From NCBI GenBank assembly GCA_948567375.1, contig OX419755.1, positions 37,577,001-37,641,000 on the forward strand: a DNA stretch of 64,000 nucleotides, in the 5' to 3' direction. A program made the translations under genes and the position numbers. The notes under the pieces are model-generated. The model made no database searches. It saw only the letters and a list, made by a program, of their open reading frames with translations, and was not told where the DNA came from. Shown here piece by piece: positions 34,940 to 48,106 of the stretch. The first letter of the stretch is position 1; the number at the start of each line of letters is the position of its first letter. Origin of the DNA: Lunularia cruciata (Eukaryota > Streptophyta > Marchantiopsida > Lunulariales > Lunulariaceae).

Positions 34940-36040
34940 GATAGAGAAGGACACAAGGAGCATTAGACCAATTGCTATTGGAGAGATCCTTTTGCATTTT
35001 GTTAGTTGCACCACTGTTCTTCAACATCATTTTCACTTTTGACACACCTTAGTCCACATCAGTTTGGAGTAGCTACACTTGGAGGATGTGAGGCTATATC
35101 TCTATGCATTTGGGCACTCTTAAATATCCATCCAAAGCGGGTCATCCTATAGGTGGATGTTTGAGAACACTTTTAATAGCGTCTGATGAGCATCCTGCTT
35201 TAAAGAGCTTAGGGAGGCTAGCGGATCCTTGGCAAGTCTCATTCCTTTTGTGTGGTCTTTTTATGGCTCCCTTGCTTCCCTTTACTACTATTAGCATGGC
35301 AATTCATAGGAGGGAGTCACCGTCTTGGAGTCACAGTTGGTACACGTTAAGGAGATCCTTATTTGCCATGGCTCACTTTAGAGCTCTCTTATCTACTACT
35401 TTGGCCATGCCAAGTTGTGTATTTCTCTCCTTGGCAAATAATACACACATTGTGGGCCCTATAGATCAGATTAGACAAGCCTTTGACCACTTGACTATCA
35501 AGCTACATCTAGTATGCTTGAGAATCAAGGTCTCAAAGTGTAGGCCATGGTCCACTTTAGGTATCCCTCCCTACCTTGAGCTTCCAAAGGGGTGTATCAC
35601 ATCTACAAATGGACTATGTGTTCTTGGAGTGCCAATAAGATCCGAGGATTTGTCTCACACTTCTTAAACGTTGCCCTTGTAGAGGATGTTCTTTATGTGG
35701 ATGACTTACTATTATTAGGAAATCCACATGTGGCATTTGATATACTCTACTCTAATATTTCTCGTCAATTGACTTACCTCCTCCACATAATTCCTCACTC
35801 CTTGACCTTCCTATCACGTTTGAGAGTCTTTGATAAAAGGATTATGGGAGTCTTTGGTGATATTATTGGACTAGGGACATTTGAGCATGTAATAAGGGAT
35901 TTAGCATGTAGACAGACATGGCTATCAATCTCATATGGAGGGGTTGGCTTGCTGTCTATGGAGGAGATAGCACCTATAATGTTTCTAGGTAGTTGGGCTC
36001 TTGGCACTCCTACTTTCCTCTCATTTTGTGGTTGTTGATA
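34940..36040 (+). pseudogene. reverse transcriptase of the R2-like LINE (broken)
   Basis: Plus-strand pieces include SIRPIAIGEILLHFV, AHFRALLST, THIVGPIDQIRQAFDHL and GLRIKVSKC-like text, then SISYGGVGLLSMEEIAP and LGSWALG. These are diagnostic of LINE-type RTs found in many plant and algal genomes. The catalytic box, usually Ala-Asp-Asp, reads Ala-Asn-Asn (codons 35,437-35,442). Frames 35,104-35,667 and 35,592-36,038 overlap across a frameshift. Confidence 0.8.
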
Positions 36041-36339
36041 GACCGGTTTTGGAGACTTATGTGATAAGTAGATCCTTTTCTTTCCACATGTTATTGTGGC
36101 AGACTAGAGATAGTCTATCCCCACAAGCACGTGAGGACCTTCTATCTTTTTTGCTTCACTATCGTCAGATTGGACTAAAGGTTTATAGTCTTTGTTGATG
36201 GAGCGACAATGTCAACATACGCCACATTCTCTACACCCTAAACTCATCCATTCCTCAAGCTACTAGAGCATGTCTTTGCTCTTGCTCAGGTAAGGATGCA
36301 TACTCTTGGATCTTAGCTCGACCTTGCATTAGGGCATTT

Positions 36340-36900
36340 TGACTCACACTAGCTACTTTCTTTACAATGATGAGGTTTTGCCTAGGTTTGGTCCACTCTT
36401 CTATATCTTCATTACTCACTTGTGAGTGTGGTTCTACACTAGATGCAACAGCGGTCCACATGACATAGTGGCCTTTTGGAGGACAGAGGATAACTACCCA
36501 TGATGTTATTAGGGATAGAGTGTTTGCTATGGCATGAGAGAGTGGATACTTGGCTTAGAAGGATTTGTATACTTTGTAGTCAACATGTGTTAGGGCAAAC
36601 TTATACTTGGTTTGAGATGATCAGGTGACAATAACGTACATCGTTGTGTGATACAATTTAGGAGGGAGTGATTACCCATCCCCCTGGATGTGCAACAAGT
36701 GCAACAACAACTCATAAGGTCTCCAAGTATATGGGTGTACAGCGAGGTCACCTCTTTGTTCCTCTATCCTTGGAGTTCCTCTATCCTTGGAGTTATATGG
36801 AGCGATGGACACGAAGTTTGACTCATTTGTTTAGGAATGCACCAAGCGGTACCACTCTCACTCTCGTACTTTGTAGTATATTTTAGATAGCGTGTATCCA
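36340..36900 (+). pseudogene. LINE C-terminal Cys/His and endonuclease-like region
   Basis: The plus-strand reading contains CECGSTLDATADH then MMWCPFGGQ (C-x-C...H...C), then HDVIRDSVFAMA. The related copy near 5,300 (minus) gives a VDVMVID-type stretch, and the tail reads HLFVPLSLE. A CCHC motif followed by Asp-containing hydrophobic strands recalls restriction-like endonuclease LINEs. A 17-bp tandem duplication (36,759-36,775 and 36,776-36,792) shifts the frame. Confidence 0.55.
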
Positions 36901-36935
36901 TTACTCTAGCGTGTATCCATTACTCCATTACTCTA
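36888..36935 (+). repeat. tandem duplication in the LINE tail
   Basis: AGCGTGTATCCATTACTC occurs twice in a row with a partial third unit, a local slippage event inside the dead LINE. Confidence 0.7.
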
Positions 36936-39900
36936 GAGAGTGCAATGGTTGATGCAATCCATAGGAGAGCAATCACACTAGATGATGCTTTTTCGGATGT
37001 TCCCATTGTTTGTAGACCAAGCTACTTGCATAGCCTAAATTGCCATAGGGCAGATTTTTCATAACGACTCTTTTGGTGCCTAGCTCAATTTTACTTATTT
37101 TGTCTCACCATTGTCCGGCTCGATGGGGTCTTCCCATCCTTTGTGTTATCGACGTGGTCCCCCGTTTTCTCTAATTTTATCTTATCATTTCTTCTAAAGG
37201 CAGAAAAATAGAAGCAGGACTCGTGACCAGGTTGTGGACCCATGGATTTGTCGTTCTCTTAGGGCCGACCCAGAGTGGTCGCAGTGCGTATTAATGAGGA
37301 CTCCCTTAACGACAGCGAAAGACGGCCAATATCTGCCGCATTTGTTTGAGGCCTTTACAAGCGCTGCCAGGCACGCCGCCCAAACTACTACTACGACTAC
37401 GAGCTGAGCTTTGCTCGCCAACTCTTATGAAGCAAAATGACGCCCATCCCCTCTTGCACTCGCGGCAAAGTCCATTTCAAATGCTTTCCCTCCTAGTCAG
37501 TACAGTAATCCTCATCAATACAAACATCAGTGATAACAATAAATTATCGTCCGCTTGTTATATAGCCGAATGTATGACTGACTTCGGACACGCATTACTT
37601 ATAAATATACATGAAAGTAAGTCAGTTGTGTCTGCTGCAGCAGCAGGGGCTGCTTTACTGTTACTAGGTACTTCTACTAATTGTGTACGTTCCTACCTAG
37701 TTCTGTTGCTGCTGCTTCTGCTGTTGCTGGTGTATGATTCTACCTAGCGCGATTTTAGCGGAGTGATGATCAAAGTTATTTGTGGTCCAGGGTCGAGCGA
37801 GTGGAACGTAGCCACAACCCACCTCGAGATAAGCGTAACTAAGAGACCGGCAACGAACGAACGAATGAACGAGACTAGTGGTTCGAACAAGTGTGTGGAG
37901 AAATTTCTTCGCAAGACATGCAGACTCCTTCCTTCCTTCGCCCGGTTAAGGTCACGACTCTGTCACGAGGGGGCTGGCCTGCTTGCATTGATCGTACACT
38001 TGGAATATTCCCGTCAGAGAAGTGAGCAAGCGACCCTTCTCGTCGATCGCTTTTCCTTTTCATTTATTTACTCTTGTTTGGAAGTCTTTTGGCGGTTGCT
38101 TGGTACTCGTCCGACTCCTCAAGTACAAACATAACATACGACCGAAGGGATATTTATTTTGCCTGAGATATTATTTTACTCTTCTCCCGACCGTGAGCCA
38201 ACCGGCAGCCGCAGCTATTTCTCTTCGCCATTCATGGACGACGCCCACTCTCGAAGTCGGGGATGAGGAGAGGGGGATGCTTTTTCTCCGGGGAAAACAA
38301 AACCATCCACTTACGAAACGGAAGTGGTCCTTTCCTTTCCAGGGGAGCTAGCGGAGATACGCATACCAAAGTACAAAGAAAACGCTCTCTGGGCAGGACG
38401 GGGAGGCCTGACCGAGACGAACGAACGAACAGCCAAGCCTAGCGATGTGTAGTAGACTGAAGGAGGGTGGCTATAGGAGGGCTATGTAGATGAGCCCGCA
38501 TGCTGTTGTTGTTGTAGTAGGAGAAACAGGCCGGCCATCCCGCGTGTTATAAATGTTTGACAGCAGGCCCACCAGTAATGAACAGTGTGGCCCCCACTTC
38601 TGGCACTTGAATGGGGGGCTCTATCTGGTGAAGGCTTGTATTGTCCGAAGATGCTCCATATCTGCCGTTGTGTCTGATCTGCGCCGCGCTCTTCGGTCGG
38701 GAACGGGCAGATGTGACTGTGTGCGGCGGTCTTCTTACCTTTCTTTCTGATGCTGCTGTGCTGTTCTTTGCTGTGCGGTTGGTTCGTGCTACACCGTATC
38801 CGAGAGAGAAGCGAATTCCTGCAGAACAACGAACGATCACCGCTGATGCTGCCTGCGACTCGACCTACCTCTACCTCTTCAGACAGACAATTCGTTTGTG
38901 ACGACGGACGTCTCCAATTTAGCAGCACCACTCAAGAGCGAGGAAGAGGCGAAAGAGCAGTGCTGGGGTGACTTCTATTCGCAAAGGACTAGTGGAGTTA
39001 TGGTCGATACGGTGCTTTACGGACTGGACTTGCGTCGGGGACGGGAGGAAGGAATGACTACTACTGACTTGAAATGAAGTGAATTCAATTCAATTGAATC
39101 TCCAAGTACAAGGAGGGACGACCAGGACTACAGCTACCACTCACTAGTCATGACATGAAAAAGTGCATACAGAATTTCAAAGTCTCATCCTGGGATGCTT
39201 TGCTCTGTCTGTACCGCATAAAGTCTCAGAAATTTCATGATTGCAGGTAAATTCACAATCATATCCTCATTTGCAGTCCCTATAAAATTTCTCCGACGCA
39301 CACATCTCGATCGTCTCCCCTCCCTACTCGCGTGCCTCATATGGACTATATGACTCCCTCCCTTCCGGAGACATTCATTTATTCCGCTCATTTGCATTTC
39401 ATGTCCACTGTCCGGCATTCCTTCCAGGACAATGTATTCCAGGTTAAAAGCCAGCCAGCCAATGAAGATGATGCTTTGAATTTCTATAACATTACCGACC
39501 ACTCCAGTCTGCAATGCTGCTGTTTCCTTTTGTTCGTAAGCTATTGTACTGTATTTATCAGAACTTCGATTCCTTCTTCATTTAGTTCTACAATGCCCTT
39601 TATTGTTTCTGGAATCTGCTTTACTACCACCGTAGTCATGTAGAATAGAATGATGCTTGTCACATTTTCTACTGGTCTGAGCTGGTCTGGTCTTATATTG
39701 TAAAAATATTTTTCCCTTCCTTATCCTCGAGACTCTCTCCATAGCCCTTATAGTACTGGTACTGTCTGTCTGCTTTTTCTTTATTCCATCTATTGTCCAG
39801 CCCATTGGGATGGATCTCCTGTACAACTTTTACTCATTTTCCCGAATTGCGAATGGATTTGGATGTACCCTAAAGATACCTCTTCTTCTCGTGATAGTAT

Positions 39901-41377
39901 TTGTTTGGCATGAAACCAAGATGCCGTGAATGCAAAGATCGGAGATTGACATCTCTCAGACGCCGATGAAGATGCCGTAAACCGTAATATTCTAGTTAGA
40001 GAGTACTAAGCACGAAATAATAGCTTCAATGTAGTACACAGCAGTGGCATAAGACGGAAAGCCAAAGCCCAACTTGTATGTTCAAATTCCACGTGAAGAT
40101 CCAAGGCGTGTTGTAAAGTGACGAGCCTTTTGATTTTTCTCAACAGGTTTATCTAATTTCTTAACTGATCAAGATAGCTAATTTATCTCAGCTGAATGAA
40201 TTGTCGCTTATTTTATTGGGCAAAATGGACCAAAAAGTCCATAGCACTAGTGTAACTAAACTATTTGTATCTAGTATCTATGTATCCCGAAGTCCGGATT
40301 TTGAACCCCCTTTCTCATGCAACAAAGTTCGGAGTGCACTTTAGTGTTTTTCATGACTTGAAGGTGTGACTCGAGAAGAAAATGATATGCTCTTTTGTGG
40401 AGCTATTTAAAATACATAATTCAATTTTGTTCTACTGAAATAAAGATGATGAGGAGCGGAACAAACATTACGACAAGAAAAGGCCATGAATTTTGGGGTT
40501 GTGTCGATCCGCCCACGGTATAAGGATCTGGAATTCCGCTATTCACGGGACTACTTGAAGACCTGAAACACCAGTCGCAGACAGAGCTGCTATCTCCCGG
40601 AGCGTACTCTAAACATAAAGATATGTTGGGAGCCAATCAAGCAAGCCTTGAACGTGATATCAGATTATAGTATAGCAGCTGACGAGATCCAGACCAAATC
40701 TGCTACAGCCTCGCTTGTGTGGATAACTTAAATTCCATTCAGACCGGACGAGGCCAAATACAAATCTATGCCGGGAACTAATATAATTGAGGATGTAAAT
40801 GTATCTGAAATGAAAGCTGATCGGACGAGAAACTCCCCCAGGTGAAAAGACGGAGGACGGACACGCATATTATTACTTTCTTCTTCTCCTTCTTCTTCAG
40901 TACGTATGTCTGTCGGTCTTTCTGTTTGTATGTGGTGCAGAGAGAGGAGGAGGATAACAATCTCTTGGATAAGCCTGGAAGGTCATGAAGTCTCATCCAT
41001 AGGAGGTACGAAAGGGTTTGTCTTGTTAGTCGCACCAAGGAATTGACGACCGGACCGGGAAGCTAGGAGCAGCAGCTCTACGGTACTGTAGTACGTGACA
41101 AAGAATCAAGCCTAACAGCATTAGAAAAATGGCGAACCCCAACCCCCAAGATGAAGGAATAGGAGGAGGGGTAGTAGTAGTAGTAGACGCAGTACCAGCT
41201 GTACTTGACGAATGAAGGATCCATGTCTTTAGTGACACACATCGATAGGGTATAACTTGTAGGACAAGGACGATGGCACTCGAGGAACAGGATGGGAATA
41301 CCTCTGGAACGGACCAAGAAAGCATCGAAACACATGCTGCGGGCACAAGTTCGGGAGAAGAGAGGCTTTTACTCCCG

Positions 41378-41398
41378 TCCGTCCGTCCGTCCGTCCCC
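41378..41398. repeat. (CGTC)n microsatellite
   Basis: Five tandem CGTC units in a CT-rich context. Confidence 0.85.
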
Positions 41399-41830
41399 CC
41401 TTCATTCAAGTTTTGAGAGAACTTCTTGTATTTCCCCGTCATTCTGTCTGTCTGTGCCCTATTCAAGATGCTTGGCAACGTTCTAGAAAGTAGATCCCCC
41501 AGAGGAGGCGGTTTGACATGAATAATAAGAATAGTGATAATGGGGGGATAATGGGGGAAAAGCTACGAACGCAAACTTCTGCTGCACCTAATGCGCTATC
41601 CTCGCTGGTTTCCTAATACTGTACGGTGTAGCAGATGGACGGGAGGAGGTGTTCCCTTGAACGAACAACATCTTATGCAGTGTCCTTTTTCTTCCTGCAT
41701 GCCTGCCCCGCCAATGAGACATGAATGGAAGTGCGCGAGACACCCAAATAAATCATGTACATTTCAATATGCACATACAGAAAGTCCCCGCCGCAAAACA
41801 ACGTGGCACAACTTTGGCGCACGCAAAAGC

Positions 41831-41852
41831 AGGCAGGCAGGCCTGCCTGCCT
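41831..41852. repeat. 22-bp perfect palindrome from a GGCA/TGCC run
   Basis: AGGCAGGCAGG and its exact complement meet without a loop; a tetranucleotide repeat turned back on itself. Confidence 0.85.
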
Positions 41853-41935
41853 AAAGAATATCATGATTGAAGACGAGAGGAAGAAGGGAAGGCCCTTCGC
41901 ATGTCATTTCAATAGTACTTTCATGTCATTTGGGT

Positions 41936-41963
41936 GTACTTTACAACCAATGTTGTAAAGTAC
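41936..41963. repeat. inverted repeat, 12-bp arms, 4-nt loop
   Basis: GTACTTTACAAC (41,936-41,947) and its exact complement (41,952-41,963) flank CAAT. Each end is GTAC. Short hairpin of unknown role. Confidence 0.8.
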
Positions 41964-44537
41964 AATTCGCAGAGAGAAGAAGTCTCCGCATCGCATTTGT
42001 ACAACATCTGTATGTTGTAATGTGACTGAATGTCCGGCCGGGTGGGAGGAGCGGAAGAAGAAAACTCTTCAGCAGTTCAGCTGCGCACGGCTCGTCAGAA
42101 AAGAACTCTCTCCTCCTTTTCCTCTTCCTCGCTCATTCTTCCTGTGAAAGAGTGCTATTTATCCCCCCACTCCCAGCAACGAGAACAGCAGCAGTCTACA
42201 TGCAAGACAATGTCCGCAAGCGGAGAGTTGAGTTTTCCTTTGTCAAAAGAGGAAAGAGGAATTTGTAAGGGGTAACTCGAACTCTCCGCTTGAGGATGAT
42301 GAAGTAGTAGAAGAACCCAGCCCAAATGAAATTCTCGTACGAGTACGGCCGAGCCCCTCAGGCGAAGGACACCCATGGGACGGCTTGGCGGTCTCTGATT
42401 TGCTGCGGTGGTGGCATTAAATAGGTCCTGCCAGTGCTTGATTGCGTGACGCCGCGTGGAAGACCTGGAATTCCTGCCGTATATCGCTACTAAAGTATGC
42501 AATTACCGCAACTCACAAAAGTGCACTAGAGCATAGCGAGCGAGGCACTACACGCGAGAGAGAGCAGACAGCATGTGCATGTGTGTGTGTTTTCTGTCTG
42601 TCTGCGCTAGGTCACGTACTTCTTGTGTCGGCCCGGCTCGGCCTGGCCTGCTTGTTGTACTGATTAGATTCACGTTCTTTCTCTTCCCGTTTGGGCTGAT
42701 TTCGATCTTTTTGTGCATGAAATTAATCAGAATGTGTCCGAAATGTCATCTCACGTATCACATTCCAGATCCCTTTTCAAATCTGAAGACTGTAGATATC
42801 CGGAACGAACGGTACCCACAGAGCAGCAGCAGAAATCCTGACAGGAGCAGTCCAGCCAGGGGAGATTCCCTCCCTGTTTTGCTCCGTGGCGTGCCGATAT
42901 GGACGTAAGTATCGTTCGTTGCTTATTACATTCCGGCGTATGTCACTCTCGCTCTATTCTGTCAGACCTCGTTGGTTTCATGTGACGTGTGTATGGAGAC
43001 AGGTCGAGAAGGACCTTCATCCACCCATGAACGTGGAGCTCGTGATCTCTCCGGAACTAGGGGTTAATTTTGTTACTGTGAACGAACTACGGTATTTCGC
43101 AAGAATATTAATCGTCCTAGCTACGCCGCGCGCTAAACAGACACAATGTCGCGTGCATTTCCCATCTGCGTGTCACTACTGTGCATTCATACGAAAGCAG
43201 AGCAGTGTTTGGAAGATGACTAGCTAATGTGTCGAGATACATAACTTAGAAGAAGGGACTTGGCTATAACGTTCGTGACTTTTTGTCTTGGATCGTAGAA
43301 GTGATCCTCTTCTCTTGTCCTCCGAGGAAGGGTTGCTGCAATACGGCCACAGACAGCTTTGCTTACACGCTGAGCTGAGCTTAGCGACCATCTCTCTATC
43401 TCTCTCTCCAAAAACAAACACTCCTCAGCGGCAGTAGCAGCAACGCGGTGGGTCCGTCACCGTCCACTGGCCAACCATGACGTGCAATGCTCCTCGTTCA
43501 TCCGTTGCAGCAGCACCAGAAGCAAGATTGTCATCATCTATGCCATGCATCATCCATGCAGCTGTACGCGGTGAGGCAAGCCGACGCCAAGGAAGCCAAC
43601 CCGCTGGCTGCCATGTCGTCCGTCTCGACAAGCGAATGGTCGGATTCCCACTGTGTTTATCGACATCCGCGCCCGGCAGAAAATTCCAGGCGAATTCGCT
43701 CGTCACTACGCTACGCCCCCTCAATACCTCCCCTCCTCCTTATCTGTCTTTAACTTTTCCCGAATCCCTTCTATCGCATCTCTGTTTCCCTCTTACCCCA
43801 CCGAAGCTCACAGCAGCTCCCGGCCCCACCCACCCACCTACCCACCCACCAGATTCCTGCTCTCCTCTTTCAATCTTGCTTTCTTTTCCTCTTCCCGTTC
43901 CCATCCATCCTTGGAGTAGTCGTCGTTGTAATTTTCATGAAAATCGGTCTAACCTAGAGGACAGTGACAGGAGAGGAGGAGCAGGAGGAGGGGTGGGGGA
44001 ATGCTCCTACTGCCGCAGGTACTGGAGGCAATGACAGGTATTATGGAAGGGAGAGGACTTTGTCTCGATATTCATTTTTCTCTTTCATCCGATATATTGT
44101 ACTCAATCGCCGGAACAAAAACTGTGAAGGGTAGTACTCGCACAGCACAAATTCTCGGATATAAAACCTCTATGTATCAATATTGCTGGATACTGAATCG
44201 TACAACAATGGCCCGCGGTGGTACTACCGATTTGCGATGCAGTTATCAATAGACGAAAGATTCCATAAGAAGAGAAGCTACCACTTGAATGCAATAATCA
44301 TCTTCATTATCACAAGAGGAATGTCACCAGGAAAGAAGTAACCGGTGAGATATTTGTTAAAGCACAAGCATCGGCAAGGACAGCGGCAGTAACAGTAGTA
44401 GCAGAAAACAGAGACAGACAAGAGGTTAGCTAAAGAGTATTTTTCCTTTGACCAGCCCCAACCCTGAATTCAAACTCTCCATTTGTCCGTTTGACCGTCA
44501 TGAGGGTCAGTCAACTATGGTAGTGGTGAGTGTATCA

Positions 44538-44566
44538 GACCGGACCGGACCGGACCAGACCAGACT
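44538..44566. repeat. (GACCG)n / GACCA microsatellite
   Basis: Tandem pentanucleotide GACCG changing to GACCA. Confidence 0.8.
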
Positions 44567-47500
44567 AGCAGACCGCAGCAGTAGAGTGAATGGCCTTGCA
44601 AAGAACAATTTCTCGATGTAGCTTTCTTGTTGTTGACTTCGAGTCCAGAAGAACACGTTAACTTTGATTGACATGTAGACGGCGATTGCATTCTTTTCCC
44701 TTTCGGGACTGACCGACTGTAGTGATCGGATGTCCAAAGGTAATGGAAAAGTAGGATAAAATAATTGTTCAATTGCTGCTCTTCAAGACAAGAATGCTTC
44801 ACTCACTTCATGGTTACCTGGCATTTGGATTAGATGCCCTGGAGGTTCCTTTCATCTCTTCCTCCGTTCTTGAGGTGATCGATTCCCAGCATACTGTAAT
44901 CATCATGGTTCAGTTGTGATTGTGTTCTTGTGGACAGAAAGATCTTGATTGTAGCACAGGAAGAAATGGTCCTCGGGGCCACTCCACTCCATTCCACTCC
45001 AGTCAATGGTGAACCACTGTTATTTGGGACGACCTGTGATCTTTCCTAGAAGTTTACATTTGCTGGATAATGGAATTTGGTCGTAACGTTGGAGATACAA
45101 AATCATGTCTACTTTTCCTGTTTCTCTCACATGTCTGCGGCACTGCTCCGGCATGCAACCATGCATGCACTCTCTCTCGGTTAAAGTCGCATGCCCTTCT
45201 CTCCCAACCAATGTGGGCATTTGGCCCTGCTTGACGAAATGTGCATTCAATCACGTACAGATCTGCAAAGTTATCCCATGGAAACTCACTGTCCGCTCTG
45301 CTCGTACGCATCTGTAGGAGTCAAATACCTCCTCCTCCTCCGGCCCCTCTTCCTCTTCCTCCTCCTCCTCTCGCCCCGCCTCCCTCTCCGTTTCTTTCAT
45401 TCATTCTTCACGATCAGTACCATCAATACAGGATGATAGAGGATCATTAGATCAAGTGCAAACTGCCCGGTAATTATCACCAATACCGGTACAATTACTG
45501 GTGGACATCTAAACCATTGTCATAGCAATCCGGCTCTTCAAAGCTCAAACCCCATTGTTATGAACACGGCAGTAGGGATCGTTGCACCGAATCTTGTTAT
45601 AGGCAGTCAAACATCTCCCCACCTTCCTTACTTCATTCATCCATTAAGATCTAGTCTAAGTACTACAGTACTACACCTTACAAAATAGACAAGGCAACAA
45701 ACAAACAGATTTCTTTGAGTGCACAAAGCGTGGAACTTTGACTTACAGACAGAGCTCATCATTGATTTCGTCCGAAAAAAATGTCGAAGAAACCTCTTGC
45801 CATCATATCCACTGTACAACCTAACGTACTCCAAGTAAGTGTTTTACTTGGCTTATGCTTTGTTTTGCTCGATCTGCTTAATCCTAGCCTGAAGTGCGTA
45901 AGGTATCGTAGCCACTCATTGCTACACTGTAGTAAAATAACCCGACCCCTCGTTGACACTACGGTGCTATAATTCTTCTGCATGTGCAAATTGAATGCAG
46001 AAAACAACCAGAAGAACAGGGTTCGGTAGAAGACACATCAAGGAAATTCACAGAAAGTGTGCAGTCCCCTGCTATCCATCAAAATGACTCTTTTGACATT
46101 AGAGCATGACAACTCGTAAGGTATCGGTAAAAACATATTCTTGTAGCAGATTATAGTTTTATTAAGATCTGACTTTGGTAATCTCTAACATACTCTGGAA
46201 AGTATAAGGTTATGAGATTTTGCATCTGCTGAGGATTGGGGAACACAGTCCCGACGAGGACACGTGAAGAAAAACGCACTAGAACTTGCCTGAGAACTGT
46301 GTTTCAGTACACAATATGCACCCATAGCGGGCTTTTTCTTACTTCATTCCGGGCGTCTTCCCTCGCTCATAAATCAGTGGTTGTATCCAAATCGTAGGCC
46401 TAAAATGCTATATTGGGAAGGGTGGAGTTGAATATGGAATTTCGATCTGTTAATCATTTTCAACTACAGCACATGTGAAGTAGAAAAATCACTACTGTAG
46501 TCTTCTAGTTTCTGATTGAGAAGTATATCTGGAATTAACGTTGGAGGTCGACATTCAGAAGAATCAGCTATGTTGCGCATTGACATAAGGAATCTTGTAC
46601 AAACTTTCTTGCCTATGGGAATCTTTACTCGTCATACCTTGTACAGTTTCCTTGTTTCATATTAAGATTCTCTCATTTATTCTAATGATCTCCAAAGTTT
46701 GAACTTTTTTGGAGTTTGTCCCGACCAAATAGGCATTGAAGTAGTTTTTCCTAATCATTTAAGCAATCATCTACTTGAAGAGGTGACGATGCTTCATAAC
46801 AGGGATGCTTAATCTTCCCTGTTTGTGGACGACGTTATAGAGATTTTGAAACATCGCAGATTGCCACTGCTATTGAGTCAAGAATGTACTTTAGTTCCGA
46901 TATTCAAACACCTTGGTGTTAGCCACATAGATTAGAACACATGACGTGGCTCACTTTTAATTATGTACGTATATGAGTTTAATTGAGGCTCATGTGGAGG
47001 ATTCAAACTATATTTTACAACCTATAGAACCCATCATGCTTTTAAGTTATCATGTTATGATGAAAATCTAGTTAAATATCCTTTTATATGTTTTCAAAAA
47101 GACGGGGTAAATTATTTTTCTTCAAATCAATATACAATTTTTTTCACTCAAAATACTATCATTTAAGTAAAAAGTACGACGAGCTATAATGAACTTCAAT
47201 TCTGTTGTATTTTTTCTTAATAAAAAAATAAAATCTCATTCCGATTTTATATAAATGGTATGGTTTTAGACCCATTCTCTTGATCAAGAATTCTCCTTTA
47301 GTGAAGTTTCTACTCGGTCTGCATCTGTAATATTTGTTGATATTCTCAATAATTGGTTGCAGCCAAGAAGTAATCGGTCCAACCAAATGAGGTTCACTAA
47401 ATTTGATATCTACACAAGAATAATCTGAGCCCATGATTGCATGCCCGAACTTGGTCTCTTATACAGTAAGTACAGATTGTAAGATTTATCTTTGCAAGTG

Positions 47501-48061
47501 AACCTCCAGAAGAAAGAGACCAAGATGAAATATTTAAAAAGAAAAGACCATATAAAAATTGCAGAGGACGAAATGAGAAACAGGAGGGAGAAATTCAAAA
47601 TAAATCAAATTAAACAGAGCCTAGATTCTATTCTCCAAAGAAAGACAAGAAGACAAGAATAACCGCTTGGTTTGTCATTGTGAATCGGATTTATAACCAT
47701 TTCCATACTTTTTCTTGGAAACCTTTTCATGAGGCAAGAGGCGATAGTTGGACAGGTAACCATCCATAAATTATGATAAGACTAGAATCCAACCGTCTAC
47801 TCCGCACATCGCTAATTGTAGTCTGATAATAATAACCTCCAAATTACAGAATATCCTCCCGTTTTGTTAGTGATGCTTCCTCCCTTGGACAAAGGCAACT
47901 GTTCTCATGCTAACAACGTTCAATCTCCGCATTCACATATGGAAAATAATACAGCTCAGTATCCTCTTTCGATTATAGAATTGGTTCCACACAGTCTTAT
48001 TAAAAGCAAATTCACGCAGAAAGACAACATTTAATCGATGTGGAAGAACATCCTTTATGTG

Positions 48062-48106
48062 CATCTTCTAGAGTATGGACCTAAGATACATCTTCTAGAG
48101 TATTGG
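48062..48106. repeat. 27-bp tandem duplication
   Basis: CATCTTCTAGAGTAT recurs at 48,062 and 48,089, a 27-bp step. Confidence 0.65.

Larger units (their letters stand above)
29986..37165 (+). mobile_element. R2-like LINE, interrupted by a Ty3/gypsy element
   Basis: Two plus-strand pieces, 29,986-30,386 and 34,352-37,165, join when the LTR element between them and one copy of its 5-bp duplication are removed. Order: C2H2-like finger (30,015), linker with YARRGYAKHRKVAARF, reverse transcriptase (about 34,940-36,040), Cys/His motif and an Asp-containing C-terminal block (about 36,340-36,880), 3' UTR to about 37,165. Four truncated relatives lie in this window. The 5' end is uncertain. N-terminal fingers and a C-terminal CCHC region recall R2-type elements with restriction-like endonuclease; that class placement is inference. 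Many stops and frameshifts. Confidence 0.75.

Noticed and set aside
36255-36461. 68-aa minus-strand open frame inside the LINE
   Set aside because: Antisense to the LINE C-terminal Cys/His region, which is better supported on the plus strand.
38482-38931. 149-aa minus-strand open frame
   Set aside because: Several overlapping frames in the same GC-richer block; no motif, no splice or start context that stands out.
40285-40320. tRNA-like B-box (GGGTTCAAAATCC on the minus strand)
   Set aside because: No pairing T-stem, no A-box and no acceptor stem could be formed around it.
43477-44034. 185-aa plus-strand open frame
   Set aside because: Driven by Pro/Ser-rich simple sequence (CCACCCACC-like); overlapping frames on both strands are equally open.
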